From Cercospora beticola (taxonomy: Eukaryota; Ascomycota; Dothideomycetes; Mycosphaerellales; Mycosphaerellaceae): a stretch of DNA of 64,000 nt. A program made the translations under genes and the position numbers. Location of the stretch: assembly GCF_033473495.1 (NCBI RefSeq), contig NC_088937.1:2480001-2544000 (forward strand). Direction: 5' to 3'. The notes under the pieces were generated by a model that did no database searches, was not told where the DNA came from, and saw nothing but the letters and a program-made list of their open reading frames with translations. Below are positions 34,224 to 46,805 of the stretch, piece by piece; the first letter of the stretch is position 1; each line of letters opens with the position of its first letter.

Positions 34224-34485
34224 CTAGTAATCTCTCTTTTCTTATATAAACTACTTAAGAATATAGTAAAATAATACTTCTAATAACTAGTAGTATATCT
34301 CTAGCTTATAATTAGCTAGTAGTCGTTTCTCCGGATCTATACTACTTTATCGAGTAAATTTACCTCTTTATCTATTCTTAGATATTATATATTATAGTTC
34401 CTTAATTAATAAGTATTATTAAGGCCTTATTCGGTATTATTTTAGTTATAGTATTAGTAGAGTTTATAGTTCTATTAATCTAGCG

Positions 34486-34649
34486 TATAACGAGTCGTTC
34501 GGAGTAACCTTATATATTTAGAAGTTTATATATAAGTCTAGAAAGAGATTCTAGAGACGAGGTATCTATATAGGCCGGACGCTAGCGCTAAGATAGGATA
34601 GCCTATTACGATTATATAATTTAAGTAAATCTAGTTTCTACTTATAATA
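34486..34649 (-). repeat. element B 3' LTR (164 bp)
   Basis: Same length as 43444-43607, gapless alignment, TAGCG target duplication immediately outside. Confidence 0.9.
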
Positions 34650-35964
34650 CTACTCTCTCTTTTAAAAGGTTATATTCTATTATAATATCTTATAATACGT
34701 ATTATATTTATAAATACTACGTCGTCTTCTAGACCTAATCTTATATCTATCTATCTATTAAGCTCTACGCTACTATCGTTAGAGTCTTCGTTAGAGTACT
34801 ATAGCAATATATAATAAGTATCGCTTAAGTATATAGTTATAGCCTCGTTTACTAGTAGAGCTATAGACCTATTACTAATATTCTATACTAGCTACTATCG
34901 AGTAGATATAGTTATAGAGTCTTAACTACTATCGCTCTATCGCTTATTACTACTAATTATCTTACTAAAGTTACTTTTCTTAAAGTAAGACCTCTAAGTA
35001 ATACTTCTATCTAATAAGCTTAATACTAATATATCTTAAGATAATACTTCTAAAGGCCTAATACTAATATATAGCTACTACTAAATAGATATATTAGATA
35101 ATAAAGTTCTCGAAGCTTAGAGCTATAGTTACTCTCTAGTATATACTATATAGTAAGTAAACTCGTTTAGAATCTAGCTATTAGAGGTAATTATAATATT
35201 AGGTTTAGACTTTATAGAGTAGTTATAGTAGAAATCTATAATAGAGGTAGTAGCGTACTCTATAACTTCTTCGGCTAGCTTCTATATTATATTATTTCTA
35301 TACTCTTACTACTTAATCTTATACTAAAGCTTTTATTTCTTACTTTCTCTAGAAATATATCTCTATAGCGTACGCTATTTAGAATCTATAATCTTCTCGA
35401 CGATATATTTCTTATTAGTAACTCTATCTTCCTTCTATATCTTTATAGATAGTAGTAGTAGAGAGTTCTATTCTAGTAATAGGTCGTTAGCTACTACTCT
35501 TAATAATAATATATAGAAAGTATTAGCGACCTCTATTATTAGTAGTAGTTCGAGTTAATAAGCGCTCTCGAGTATAGTAGATACTAGATAAGAGCCTATC
35601 TACTTATTATCGAGTTTCTTCGCTAGCCGAGTAGTTTTCTAGTTCTTAGTACTAATATATACTATATCGCCGACCTAGTACTATAGTACTAGATCTCGGT
35701 AGTAGTTAGTATAGTTAGCTTAAGTCGCTTAGGCTAGTACTATATTCTTATAGAGCTATAATTATATCTACTATATACGTTCTATAAATTTAGTAGCCTT
35801 CTAGGCGTCGAGCTACTACTATTATAGAAGTAGTAATAGTAGTAGTATCGTATCGAATTTAGTATATAGATTATATATATATATATATATAATTCTTAAT
35901 CGCTAGTCTACCTCTTTTAACTAGAGTAAGTAGCACGCTCTATATATTTCGTAGGTAGAAAAGC

Positions 35965-37090
35965 CCTCGTACTAGCACTCCGGTATAAAAACCTCCTTAT
36001 ATCCTTATATTTTATAGTAAGCTCTATATAGCCTACTGCTTCTATAGTTCCCTATTCTCCTTAGAATAATTTATATTGTCTTAATAGTTTAGTTCCTTTA
36101 TAATATAGTTCTTCTTAGTTGTTTCTTATATTATTAGTACTTAGGAGCCTAATCCTCTTGCCTACTAGCTTAGGGACTTAAGCCTATATATATAGTCTTA
36201 GTCCCTATACTAGTATCTATATTAATCTTATATCTAACTCTTTCTTACTAGTCTATAGTAGGAGCCCTCTCTAATATTAAGATCCTACTCTAAACTTTCT
36301 GCCTTACTTAGTATCTAAGTTACGTAACCTATATTTATAGAAATTGCATTAAGCAGCAGTATTCTAAGCTAGCCCTTCCGTTATAGGCAGCCTTAAGTAT
36401 AGAATAAGGGTTACTTTTGTTAGATACTCTGCCTTTAGAGTTAGTTATAAGGTATCTAGGAGAGCTAGACCTTAGATAAACATCTCTATTCCTATAGTTC
36501 TGCTAGTTGTTACCTAATTCTACTATAGGACCTATAAACAGGCCCTATAGACGGGGTACCTAATCCCTTAGAATAAGTAGTTAACCTAGTAGTACTAGAG
36601 GTGCATACTAGTATATAGAGGTATGTCCTCCTTTCTCTCTAGAGTACTTCCTAAGAGGTTTCTAGGCCTCTTATTTAGCTTGTTATCCTACCTTCTACCT
36701 AGACTAGAACGTTTTCCTTATAGTTTTAGCTATTTTGTCTTATACTCCTCTCTACTCTTTCTACTTTACTTTAAAGCTTTAATTATAGTATACTCCTTCC
36801 TCCTCTTTAGCTTGTTTTAGTACTAGGTTACTACTCTAGCTCCTAAGCCTAGGATAAAATTTACTATCTAGAGATTCTAGTCTAGTCTCTTAGTACTAGG
36901 TCTTATATTAGTTCTAGCCGCGCTAGCTCTAGTTTGTAGTGTTCGTTAGAGTTCGCCCGGTATACGCTTCTATAGATTTCTAGACTTTCTTCTTTTTTGT
37001 CGCTTTCTTCCTACCTCTATAAGTATCTAGCCGCCCTATACTTTGCTAGTATAGCCGAAGCTATCTGTTTCTACCTACGACTACGTAGAG
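35965..37090. mobile_element. unclassified insertion with weaker RIP inside element B
   Basis: This stretch keeps CpA, TpG and GC-rich patches that the surrounding element lacks, so it arrived later or was hit less. It interrupts the integrase end of element B. I found no terminal repeats, no target duplication and no domain. Limits are estimated from composition and from where similarity to 50990-51065 breaks off. Confidence 0.4.
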
Positions 37091-37353
37091 GTATATAATA
37101 GGACTTCGCAGGCATAGATTATATATAGTTTCTATAAAGAACGCCGAGACGCTCGTACTTTCTAATATATAATTATTTAGAGCGAACTTATATAATACTA
37201 GCTAATTAACCTAGTTATCTTAAGTATATATAATAAAGATACGTAGATATTACTCTATAGCCTTATTAGTATTCTTAGCCTATCTATTTATTTCGGAGTA
37301 GTATATAAAGGATATTACTTATTCGATCTTTAAAATCTAGTATAAACGCTTCT

Positions 37354-37512
37354 TATAATAGCGAAATCCTAGAGCTTTGTTTCGTTGCCCCTCGGCTAAA
37401 AAGGCACAATGTCCGAGCTTAGTAAGCACGGACAGCTCTAGGTTATAAATCTTCAGCATGTCACCACGTGACCTAGGCATCACGTGACCACCCACGTGAC
37501 CCCGCTCTTACA
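37354..37512. repeat. compact element left LTR (159 bp)
   Basis: Gapless match to 37875-38033. Start mutated from TGTAACA to TATAATA; three CACGTG motifs. Confidence 0.92.
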
Positions 37513-37725
37513 ACTATCCCCTTCCCTCGGAAGGCGACGCCCCGGCGCCAAGCCCGGATCACGTGCTCAGAGGCCGCAGCATGTCACGTGACTAAGAGTG
37601 CTTACTAAGTTATGTTAACCCCAAAGCGATAGGTGAGGGACTGCGGAAGTGTGCAGGTCGCACGCGTGCGGAACCTAGTCACGTGACACGAGCACGTGAC
37701 AAGGCAAATCCACAAACGTCGCCTA

Positions 37726-37750
37726 GTGCCAAGGCATCCAGCCTTGGCAC
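37726..37750. other. perfect hairpin, 10-bp stem, 5-nt loop
   Basis: GTGCCAAGGC, then ATCCA, then GCCTTGGCAC, inside the compact LTR element. It could form an RNA structure such as a packaging or dimerisation signal; role inferred only. Confidence 0.7.
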
Positions 37751-37874
37751 GCACACCGACGCAATTTCAACCCCGCTTTTCAGCCCCAAGCGAGGATCGA
37801 ACCGAAGACCTCGGATATGCCGAGCCACCGACTTCGGCCGAACCTGCATTAGAACCGTTAAGCTCGGACATTCT

Positions 37875-38033
37875 TGTAACAGCGAAATCCCAGAGCTTTG
37901 TTTCGTTGCCCCTCGGCCAAAAAGGCATAATGTCCGAGCTTAGTAAGCACGGACAGCTCTAGGTCATAAATCTTCAGCATGTCACCACGTGACCTAGGCA
38001 TCACGTGACCACCCACGTGACCCCGCTCTTACA
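37875..38033. repeat. compact element right LTR (159 bp)
   Basis: Intact TGTAAC start and TTACA end; three CACGTG motifs; followed by CTTCT. Confidence 0.92.
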
Positions 38034-39659
38034 CTTCTAGAACGCTAATACCTATTATAATCCTCTATTAGAAGTAATACGTAGTAGTAGCCTATAGTAC
38101 TTATAAACTCGGTTAATAAAAACTAGAGTATAGTATTCTACTATTATCGAGTCTACCTCTATTAGATACTTCCTTTTTCCGAGTCTATTAGTTACTATAA
38201 GGATATTTCTATACTCGTTATAGTTAAGGCTACTATAGCTTACTAGTAGATTAACGACGAAGTCTATAGCTATATTATCCTATAGCTAAAAGAGAATTAG
38301 AAGAAGTCGGAGTAGGCCTAAGTACTAATCTTATAATAGCTTAGTTCTTCGGTATATTCTATAGTTATAGATATATTATCGTATAGACTATAAAATACTA
38401 GGCTAGTAATATAATCGTACTAGTAGATCTAGTATTTTAGTACGATCTAGATACTCTATAGAAGGCGTATTATAATATACTTCTATTACTTAGATACGAA
38501 CCTTATTCGTAGGATTATCGCTTAGTAGTAGATATAAATATTATTTACTATACTTATTTTATATATAGATTAAACTATCTATAGTACTTATATAGTAGAT
38601 CTTATACTTCCTTAGTATTAGATAGAGCTTACCTACTTCGAGCTACTTAACTACCTTCTATACTTCCTTATTAAATATATATAACTACTAGATTATAAGA
38701 TTTAGAGGGACCTTATTCTCGTTCTAAGGCTTAGTATTAGTATCTATAGCGTAGTTAGATAGATTAAATAGAACTTCTCTATCCTTTATATCGATATTAG
38801 TATCTTCTTCTATAATTACGCTCGTAGTAGTATATAGAAAATAATCGGATAGTAGAAGGATACGTTCTTAATACTTAATATATTCGTTATTACTACCTAT
38901 TAGAAGATCTTATATACGTCGTATTAAACTATCCGGTTTCGTACTCTAGATATCTAGACGATATATAATTTTAAAGTTAAACCTAGAGAGAAATTCGGCC
39001 TAGCGTACCTATCTATAATTAAGTTACTTAGTTAATATAAAGTACTTAAGATTCTTATAATTAGAAAGGACTAGAATTAGCTTATCTTAATTACCTAGTA
39101 GGTTCTCGAATTCTTCTATATACTCTATAGTAGATAGTTCTAGTCTCTATTCCTCGAAAGCTTTTATAATAGCTATTAGTTCCTTATTATAGATATTATA
39201 GTTATATTCTATAGGCGTTATCTTTTTAGATAGAAAAGTAATAGGTCTAAGAATACTATTATAATCTCTCTATAATAGGACTACTATAGTAACGAAGTCC
39301 GAAGTATTAGTTTCTAGTATCGTCTCTAGTTCTAGCTTAAATATAGCTAGAACTAATACTTCTATAAAAGCCTTCTTTAAACTATTAAACGCTCGCTAAT
39401 ATTCGTTAGTCTATACCTATAGTAGAGGGTTCTTAGTCTTAGTTAGTACTACTATTAGTAATATAATATAGCTAAAGTTCTTAATAAAGCGCTAGTAAAA
39501 CCTAGCGAATCTAAGGAATATAAGTATATCGTTTAGCTTCTAAGGAGTCTACTATTCTTAAATCGCTCGGACCTTCTTAGGATCTATTCGAATACTATTC
39601 TTACTAATAATTAGTCTAAGATACTTAGTTTCCTATATATAGAATTCGTATTTATTAAT

Positions 39660-40220
39660 ATTAAGCTATAAACCTACCTTAGCTATCTTTTCTAGTACTA
39701 TAGCTATATATTGCTTATATTTCTCTAGCGTATTACTAAAAATAAGTAAGTCGTCGATATATACTAAAACAAAGTCGTCTAAGAACTCTCTTATAGAGTC
39801 GTTTATATAAAACTAGAATATCCTAAGTATATTATAAAGGCCGAAGAGTATTACTAAGTACTCGAACTACCTATAACGAGTCGTAAATACTATTTTCTAT
39901 TCGTATCTCTACGCGATATAAATACGATTAAAAGCTATAATTACGTTAAGCTTCGTAAACTACTTCTTTCTACTAATTCGGTTTAAGGTATTCTATATTA
40001 GAGAGATAGAGTACCTAGACTTTACTATAATTACGTTTAGTACTTAGTAGTCGATATATACTTATAGGCTACCTCTAGGTTTCTTAATAATAATATCTAT
40101 AGAAGTAGTAGGAGAGTTACTTTTCTATATATTGCCTTTCTCTAGCTACTTATCGATCTACTTCTTTACGACGTCGTTCTTAGTATTCGATATTAGATAT
40201 AGTCTCTTAAAAGATAGTTA
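39660..40220 (-). pseudogene. gypsy reverse transcriptase remnant
   Basis: The minus strand keeps the YIDD catalytic box and downstream helix (FVLVYIDDLLIFS, then LEKIAKVGL), but in-frame stops interrupt the rest. The catalytic aspartates survive because GACGAC contains no CpA or TpG. Non-functional remnant; limits approximate. Confidence 0.8.
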
Positions 40221-43200
40221 AGCGTTATCCTTTAACTTAATCTCTATATTAATACTCGGATAGTATAGAGGTAGCTCGTCTACTATATACTTTAAGAATA
40301 TATTCTTCTAGTTACTATATTCTATAGGTAGCTTCTCTAGTAACTAGTCCTTATTCTTACCTAATATAAATACTTCTATATCGGAAACTAATAGTATATT
40401 CGTAGTTAAAGGACTTTAGTCTATAATATCTACTACGCTATTATCGATATATATTATATATATAAAGGCCTTATTACTAGATCGCGTATATCGGACTATT
40501 ATCCTATAAGCTATTAGCGTTATTATAGTAATCGGATCCGCTAGGCTCTTATACTAGTTACTTTCTTATAGATTAATATAGATAAGGTATATCTTAGTAC
40601 TCTATTATCGAGATATTATTATATAGGCTTATAACTTAATTTCTTAGATATTAATAGTATCGTCGTAACTAATATTCTTAATACTAACTATAGGTAGTTC
40701 TATTACTAGTAGTTTACCTAGGTAGGCTTCTTTAATTATTAGTACTCGTACTATCTTACTATTAGTATAGCTTTCTAGATATTACTTATTATCGAAGATT
40801 ACTATCCTATCTCGGTATCTCTTCTTTAGATTATAATCTTTATACTATATCTTTCTAAGCGTTATATTATAGTTAATCTAAGCTACCTAGTACTAAGCCT
40901 TCTCGATATAACTACTTAGCTAAAGAGGTACTTTAGTATATTCTATAATTATATATAAAGATATACTACTATCGGCTAGACCTATAACTAGAAGCTTATC
41001 TAGCTTCGTAATTCTTATATTATTCTTCGAGTTATATATAAAAGACGAGTTTATATATATAGAGTTAGTACTATTATTAAGGAATATTATAGTATAATTT
41101 CTATTTACTCTACCTACTACTACTATATAGTTAGTAATTCTAGAGAGTAAGATTATTACTAGTATTCTTAGTAATAGTAGCTCTTATCGTAACTCGTTAT
41201 TTAGTCTACTACTCCTTATACTTAAGAGGCGGACTAAGTCTTTCTAAAATACTAGTATCCTCGGTTACGTTTAAAGAAAAGGCGTTAGGCTTCTTATTAT
41301 CCTAGTATAGTATAGTATAAGCGAATAGTAGATAGGCCTCGGAGTTCTTTATATAACTATACTATTAATACTTATAGTACTTACTTTCCTTTATTAGAGT
41401 AGTATAGTATAACTTAGATAGTAGTAGTAAGTTCTTAAATATAGCTAGTCGATTTTCCTAAAGTAGCTTCGGTATAGTATTACTATTATTAGAACCTCTA
41501 GTCTTATTAGTTCTGCCGCGACTACCTCTATAACTACTACTATTTCTCTTATTATCTTTCTTTATATTCTTCTTATTATTATTAGTCTTCTTTAGACGAG
41601 TATTAGCCTAACGCTTTAAGTCGACTTTAATCTTCTAATACTTCTTAACTATACTTATAATAGACGAGAACTCTAGTCTAGTAAGGCGGCTATTATAGTT
41701 ATTATTAAGCTTACTTTAAAATAGGTAGATCTTAGTTTCTAGTAAGAGCTTAATATAGGTATAAGCTATCTAATACTTATAGTAGAAAGTAAAGAACTTC
41801 TTATTTTCTCCTATCTTTAATAGATACTAGTCTTAATAGGCCTTACTTATCTCGTCTCGAAGACTCTAGTTCTTCTTAATATACTTTATTATATATTATA
41901 CTAAGATAAAGTTATCTACTATATTTTCCTTATCCTATATCTTAGTAGATACTATAGGCTTAAGCTAACGCTAAACCTCTCCTCTAACCTAGTTATAAGT
42001 CTAGTATAAGGTATAACTAACATCTTTAAAGATAACGCTATCGAATTTATTCTCTATTTATAACTACTACTTTTTATATAAAAGTTCGCTCTTATTAGTA
42101 AACTTCTAGACCTTATTACGTAATAATTCTTTAACTCTAATAGACTACGTAGGATCGTACTATACTAGGCTATAATCGCCTATTATAGTATAGTAATACT
42201 TTAATACTACTATATTTTTATTATTAGAGATATTAATAGAGTCGTTTTTCTTTAAGCTCTTATTACTTTTCTTTATCGAATAGCGACGGCTACGGCTACG
42301 ACTACTATTATTATTAGTACTAGAGTTATTAGATAGAGATAGGTTATTATAGCTATAGTAGAGAGTCTCTTAGAAATGCTCTATTTCTTCTTCTAACTAA
42401 GTATAGTAGCTATAGCTATAAGTATAGTTAGAGTTCTTCTTAAGCTACGCTATTTTAGCTTTTAGTAATTTAATCTAATTCTAGTAGTCTTTATTAATAT
42501 TATTAAGATCCTACTAGGTAAATAGTACCGCCTCTTCTAGCTCTTTTACCTAGCTCTTAGACTTAATAAGTATCTACTTAACTTCCTAAAGCTAGCCTTA
42601 GTACTTCTCTATCTTTATAGCTAGTTCCGATACGCGCTCGTCCGAGTTATTATATAGTAGCTTCTCGAGTTCTTTAATCCTTATCTTAGAAGTAGTAAGT
42701 AGCTTAGATTATTCTTAAAATAACTCTAAAATATACTCGAGCTTCTCCTTATTAAGATCGTTAGCCTACTATAGTAGTTTAATCTAGCTAACTAAATCCT
42801 AATAGTCCTTTTATAGTATAAAGATAAGCGAGTAAGTAAGTATCGGCTCCGATTATACTAACTTAATAAAGTCTATAATATTAAAACCTTAGTACTAGGC
42901 TACTAGGAGTTTCTTAATCTATAGTAATAGTCGCTTAGTACTATTATCCGTTTCGTTTTCTACGAGAATATAGTTAATTATAATAAATAGCTCGCTATTT
43001 TCTTCTTTATAGATATTATCGAGTCGTACGAAATATACTAAGTCGATATAGCTTTTAATATTAGTTTCTTCTTCTTCTACTATCTTCTCGATAGTAGGTA
43101 GCTTACTCGAAATATAAACTTTATAGTTAAGATACTTAGTAAAGTTAGAGTAGCTAGAGCTTAAGCTATTATTTTAGTCGAATATCTATAACTCGACTCT

Positions 43201-43443
43201 AGAGTTAAAAAGAGAATTATATAGGATACTTAGATACGAGTAATACTATAGCGCCTTACTACTACTATACTTATTTACTATATTAAAGGCTTATAAGTAG
43301 ATTAGAGTAAGTTATTATTAATTCCTTCTACTATTCTACTATACTTAAGTCTATAGTAACTTAGTATAGCGTTCTATTTTCTAATTTCTACGTATATACG
43401 CTTATTAACTACGTCTATAGTAACGCGAAGTAGTACGTAAAAG

Positions 43444-43607
43444 TATAACGAGTTATTTAGAGTAACTTTATATATTTAGAAGTTTATATATAAGTCTAGA
43501 AAGAAGTCCTAGAGACGAGATATCTATATAGGCCGGACGCTAGTACTAAGATAGAACGGCCTATTACGATTATATAATTTAAGTAAATCTAGTCTCTACT
43601 TATAATA
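43444..43607 (-). repeat. element B 5' LTR (164 bp)
   Basis: Partner of 34486-34649; followed by TAGCG at 43608-43612. Confidence 0.9.
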
Positions 43608-43764
43608 TAGCGTACTTTATAAACTTCTCTAGCTTTATATATTTACTTTAGTACTATAATATCGATTATTAAGTATTTCTTCTTAGTAGTACTAAGCTTA
43701 ACTATATATTTATAAAACGATTATAAAAATATAAACGCGCTCTAGTAGGTAACGACGACGATAG

Positions 43765-43786
43765 TAGGAGGCCTCGAGGCCTCCTA
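43765..43786. repeat. 22-nt perfect GC-rich palindrome in AT-rich surroundings
   Basis: Centred on CCTCGAGG with arms AGGAGG and CCTCCT. It has no CpA or TpG, so it would be immune to RIP. Near the junction between element A and the LINE. Confidence 0.75.
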
Positions 43787-44476
43787 ATATATAATAATAC
43801 TTCTCGACTAATACTATAATACTATAAGTAGAGAAAGAAGTCTAGAAGAAGGAAGTTATAACTCTAACTCCTAGGCGGCCTAAATCTACCTATAACTACC
43901 TCTCTCTAGCTAATAAGGCTAGAAAATAACTACTAATACTAATACTTTAAAACTAATAATCTAAAAGAACCTAAAAATACTTATAGAATAGATCTAGAGT
44001 TACCTTAATATCTAGATAATTCTTTCTTTCTTTCTAACTCTTCTTCTTTTCTAATAGGCCTAATAGGCTCTTCTCTATCTCGCCCTCTACTAGGAAGAGT
44101 TCTAGACTCTTTAAGCTATCTAGAAAACTCTCTAGAGCTACCTAATACCTACTACTACTATCTCTAAAATATAGGCCTAGATAGTCTAAATTAGATATAT
44201 AATACTAAAGCTCTAGCTTTAGATATCTACAACTATTTTAGTAAGAATAAGAAACTAAGAAGAAAGAGAGATAGTAAAAAAGATAAGCTATAAAGAGCTT
44301 AGAAGAAAACTAGGAGTATAGTAGTTTAAAGCTATATAAAAGCTTCTAAGTAGAAACTTTAAAGTTATTCTCTATAAAGAAAGAGAGAAAAGTAGGCTAG
44401 AGAAGGACTAATCTTAGCTTAAAGCTATATACCTAGAGGTCTAGATAGAGATACTAAGTACCTAGATAATTATATA

Positions 44477-44692
44477 TATTACGATTTAAGATTCTATAGA
44501 CACTATGTCTCTCTGTCTAATAGTTAGGCCTTAGGCAAGTAGTGCCTTAGGCTTTAGGAATTCTTAGCAGAGGGTATTTCTTTATAGGCTTACGGTAGAT
44601 AGCAACCTAAGCCTCTCTAACTACTTACTATAGAGGGTTTCACTTTGCCTTATTCTGCTATACCTAGACAGGTTAGACCCCTATATCTAAGA
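44477..44692 (+). repeat. element C left LTR (216 bp)
   Basis: Gapless match to 46590-46805; first bases mutated from TGTTACG to TATTACG. Confidence 0.88.
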
Positions 44693-46589
44693 GGTTATAA
44701 GCCCGGGTTTGCATCGTAGCCGGAAAGCTAGGAGCTAGAGGATATAATAGTAAGTACTCCCGGTAGGAGTTAAGGCACTCTAGTAAGAGACTTAAAGGCA
44801 ATAGTAGGATCTAAAGCTATAAAAGAGTTAGAAGCAAGAGGAGTAGTCTTACGGGTATAAACTAGATAGCAGAAAGAATAGTATATATAGGTAGATAGGA
44901 TGTCTAATATATATTAGTCCTAAGTAGAAGGACATACTATACGGCTATATAAAGACAGAGAACAAACCCTATAAGGTACCTAGGCTAGGTGCTTAGTAAA
45001 TAAAAGTTATAGTCTAACAATACTAGGAGTTAGTCTAGTATTTCCCTACTACTAGAAAGCAGAAGAGGACAAAGTTAGAAGAGTAGTTAGGCTATTAGAG
45101 GGAGAAGAGTCTCCTAAAGACAGCTATATAGATAGAACTTACTACCTATTTAAAGGAAGATCTTATAAGGCTAGAGGATTAGTTTATACTAGGTAGGTTA
45201 TATTTAGAGAGGATAGTTATAAGGCAGGTTCTAGAGAGACCTGCTATTAGCTAATAACACTTTAGAGACTAACTAAACCTCTTACTATCCCTAGAATCTA
45301 AAGGAGGATTAGACAATTAGGCCCTAGGGGCCTAGTTAGACAAACTAATATACCTAAGATTAAGAGGAGTTATAAACCTACCTTTGTTATAAATGTAGTA
45401 GTACTAGGAGGTTCCTATACTAGAGGGTACTAGAGAGGTATACTCCTTTAGCTATTAACATATATGCTATATATAAGGCCTAGAGTATAATGCCTGCCCT
45501 AGAGCTACCTAGAAGATAGAGTCCTATAAGCTCTAGCTAAGAGAGAGGAGTCTTAGTATAGTTAATCCCCTGCTAGATAGTCTAGTATAAGGGAATTTCT
45601 ACCTATATATATACTAAGAACTAAATGCTAAGATATATAGGTCCTTTACTATATAAAATAAATTCATTTCTTAGCTATAGTTAGAAGAACTTAGTAATAT
45701 ATATACCTAAAGTTAACTCTTTAGAAGACAAGACGGGAACAAGACAAGATAAATAGCACTTTAGTAAAGAGACTATATCTAGTACTCTCTAAGGAGAACT
45801 TAGAATAATAGTTTAGAAAGATAGCTATATTCCTTAAGGGAGAAGACCTATACTTAACTATTAAGACCTTAATATCTATCCTAATAACTAATAAGGCAAA
45901 CTATAAAGCAATCTACTAGATTTAGCTTTATATTAGTAAAGAGGATAAAGAGGTAGTATTAGAGAAAGAGATAGTAAAGGCTATCTAGCAAGAGCTAAAG
46001 AAGAAGTATAAGGATAACAAAGTATTAGGAAGGAAACTAGTATAGCAGTACTTTACCTTTTAAATAATAAGTTTATAGAGTATGTTATAAGTATAGTTAA
46101 GCTTGCTATTACTTAGGAAGAAGATAAGGGAGGCCTAGCTAGTAATAGCAGAGGCAGTTAAACCTAAGAATAGAATCTAAGTCCTGCTTAGTAGCCTACC
46201 TAAATCTTAGTTATCTATTAGAGATACTATAGATGCCTAACTACACTTATTACCTAATAACATCCTTTCTATTCTAGAAGAGAAAGAAGTAGGGATGCCT
46301 AGGCAACCTAAACTAGAGGGAGGATTAGAGCCTTTAGCTTATGCTATAAGGGCTATATAGAGATAATAATAAGGGAGAAAGAGGACAAACAACTTAGAGT
46401 TGTTTAAAGCTAGGTAGTATACCCTATATTAAGGGAAGGGACACTTGCTATTAAGCTATTAGTATCTAGAACCTACAAGAAGTATAGTCTTAGCTTTTAG
46501 AGATATAGGCAAGGTAAGGGCCTTTACTATAATAGAGGATAAGACTAAGGAAGGGTACTAGCTATTAAGAGACATACTATTAGAGGGAG

Positions 46590-46805
46590 TGTTACGATTT
46601 AAGATTCTGTAGACACTATATCTCTCTATCTAATAGTTAGGCCTCAGGCAAGTAGTGCCTTAGGCTTTAGGAATTCTTAGCAGAGGGTATTTCTTTATAG
46701 GCTTACGGTAGATAGCAACCTAAGCCTCTCTAACTACTTACTATAGGGGGTTTCACTTTGCCTTATTCCGCTATACCTAGACAGGTTGGACCCCTATATC
46801 TAAGA
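46590..46805 (+). repeat. element C right LTR (216 bp)
   Basis: Intact TGTTACG start after the polypurine tract; followed by ATATA. Confidence 0.88.

Larger units (their letters stand above)
37354..38033. mobile_element. compact non-autonomous LTR element (TRIM/SMART-like), almost RIP-free
   Basis: 680 bp in total: LTRs of exactly 159 bp (37354-37512 and 37875-38033) around a 362-bp interior. The LTR ends are TGTAA and TTACA, mutually inverted; target duplication CTTCT at 37349-37353 and 38034-38038. It lacks room for gag or pol. GC-rich, in sharp contrast to the AT-rich surroundings, with only a few C/T and G/A changes, mostly in the left LTR. It carries ten CACGTG E-boxes, three in each LTR and four inside, and a 10-bp-stem hairpin. 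A minus-strand segment near 37795 resembles a Pol III B box (GGTTCGATCC), perhaps tRNA-derived. It was mobilised in trans by an unknown autonomous partner. Confidence 0.9.
34486..43607 (-). mobile_element. Element B: Ty3/gypsy retrotransposon, RIP-degraded
   Basis: LTRs of exactly 164 bp at 34486-34649 and 43444-43607, with target duplication TAGCG at 34481-34485 and 43608-43612. On the minus strand, around 39721-39790, the reverse-transcriptase core reads FVLVYIDDLLIFSNTLEKYK, diagnostic of Ty3/gypsy. A purine tract adjoins the left LTR on the minus strand, as expected for the 3' end. Stop codons come mainly from CAG to TAG changes. It carries at least two insertions: the compact LTR element (37354-38033) and a less-mutated segment (about 35965-37090). 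Without them it would be about 7.3 kb, a normal gypsy length. Confidence 0.9.
44477..46805 (+). mobile_element. Element C: 2.3 kb LTR element with 216-bp LTRs
   Basis: LTRs of exactly 216 bp at 44477-44692 and 46590-46805; target duplication ATATA at 44472-44476 and 46806-46810. A purine tract TTAGAGGGAG lies directly before the right LTR, giving plus orientation. GGTTATAAGCCCGGG right after the left LTR could be the primer-binding site. The interior of 1.9 kb is too short for pol; a charged coding-like stretch near 45.8-46.3 kb may be a gag remnant. RIP is lighter than in the LINE it interrupts, so it is younger. Confidence 0.88.

Noticed and set aside
36623..36820. 65-codon hydrophobic frame in the RIPped block
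   Set aside because: Leu/Ser/Tyr-rich composition results from T-rich DNA; no support as a gene.
37683..37962. Two overlapping open frames inside the compact LTR element
   Set aside because: They overlap in different frames, have no family match and are explained by GC-rich non-coding sequence.
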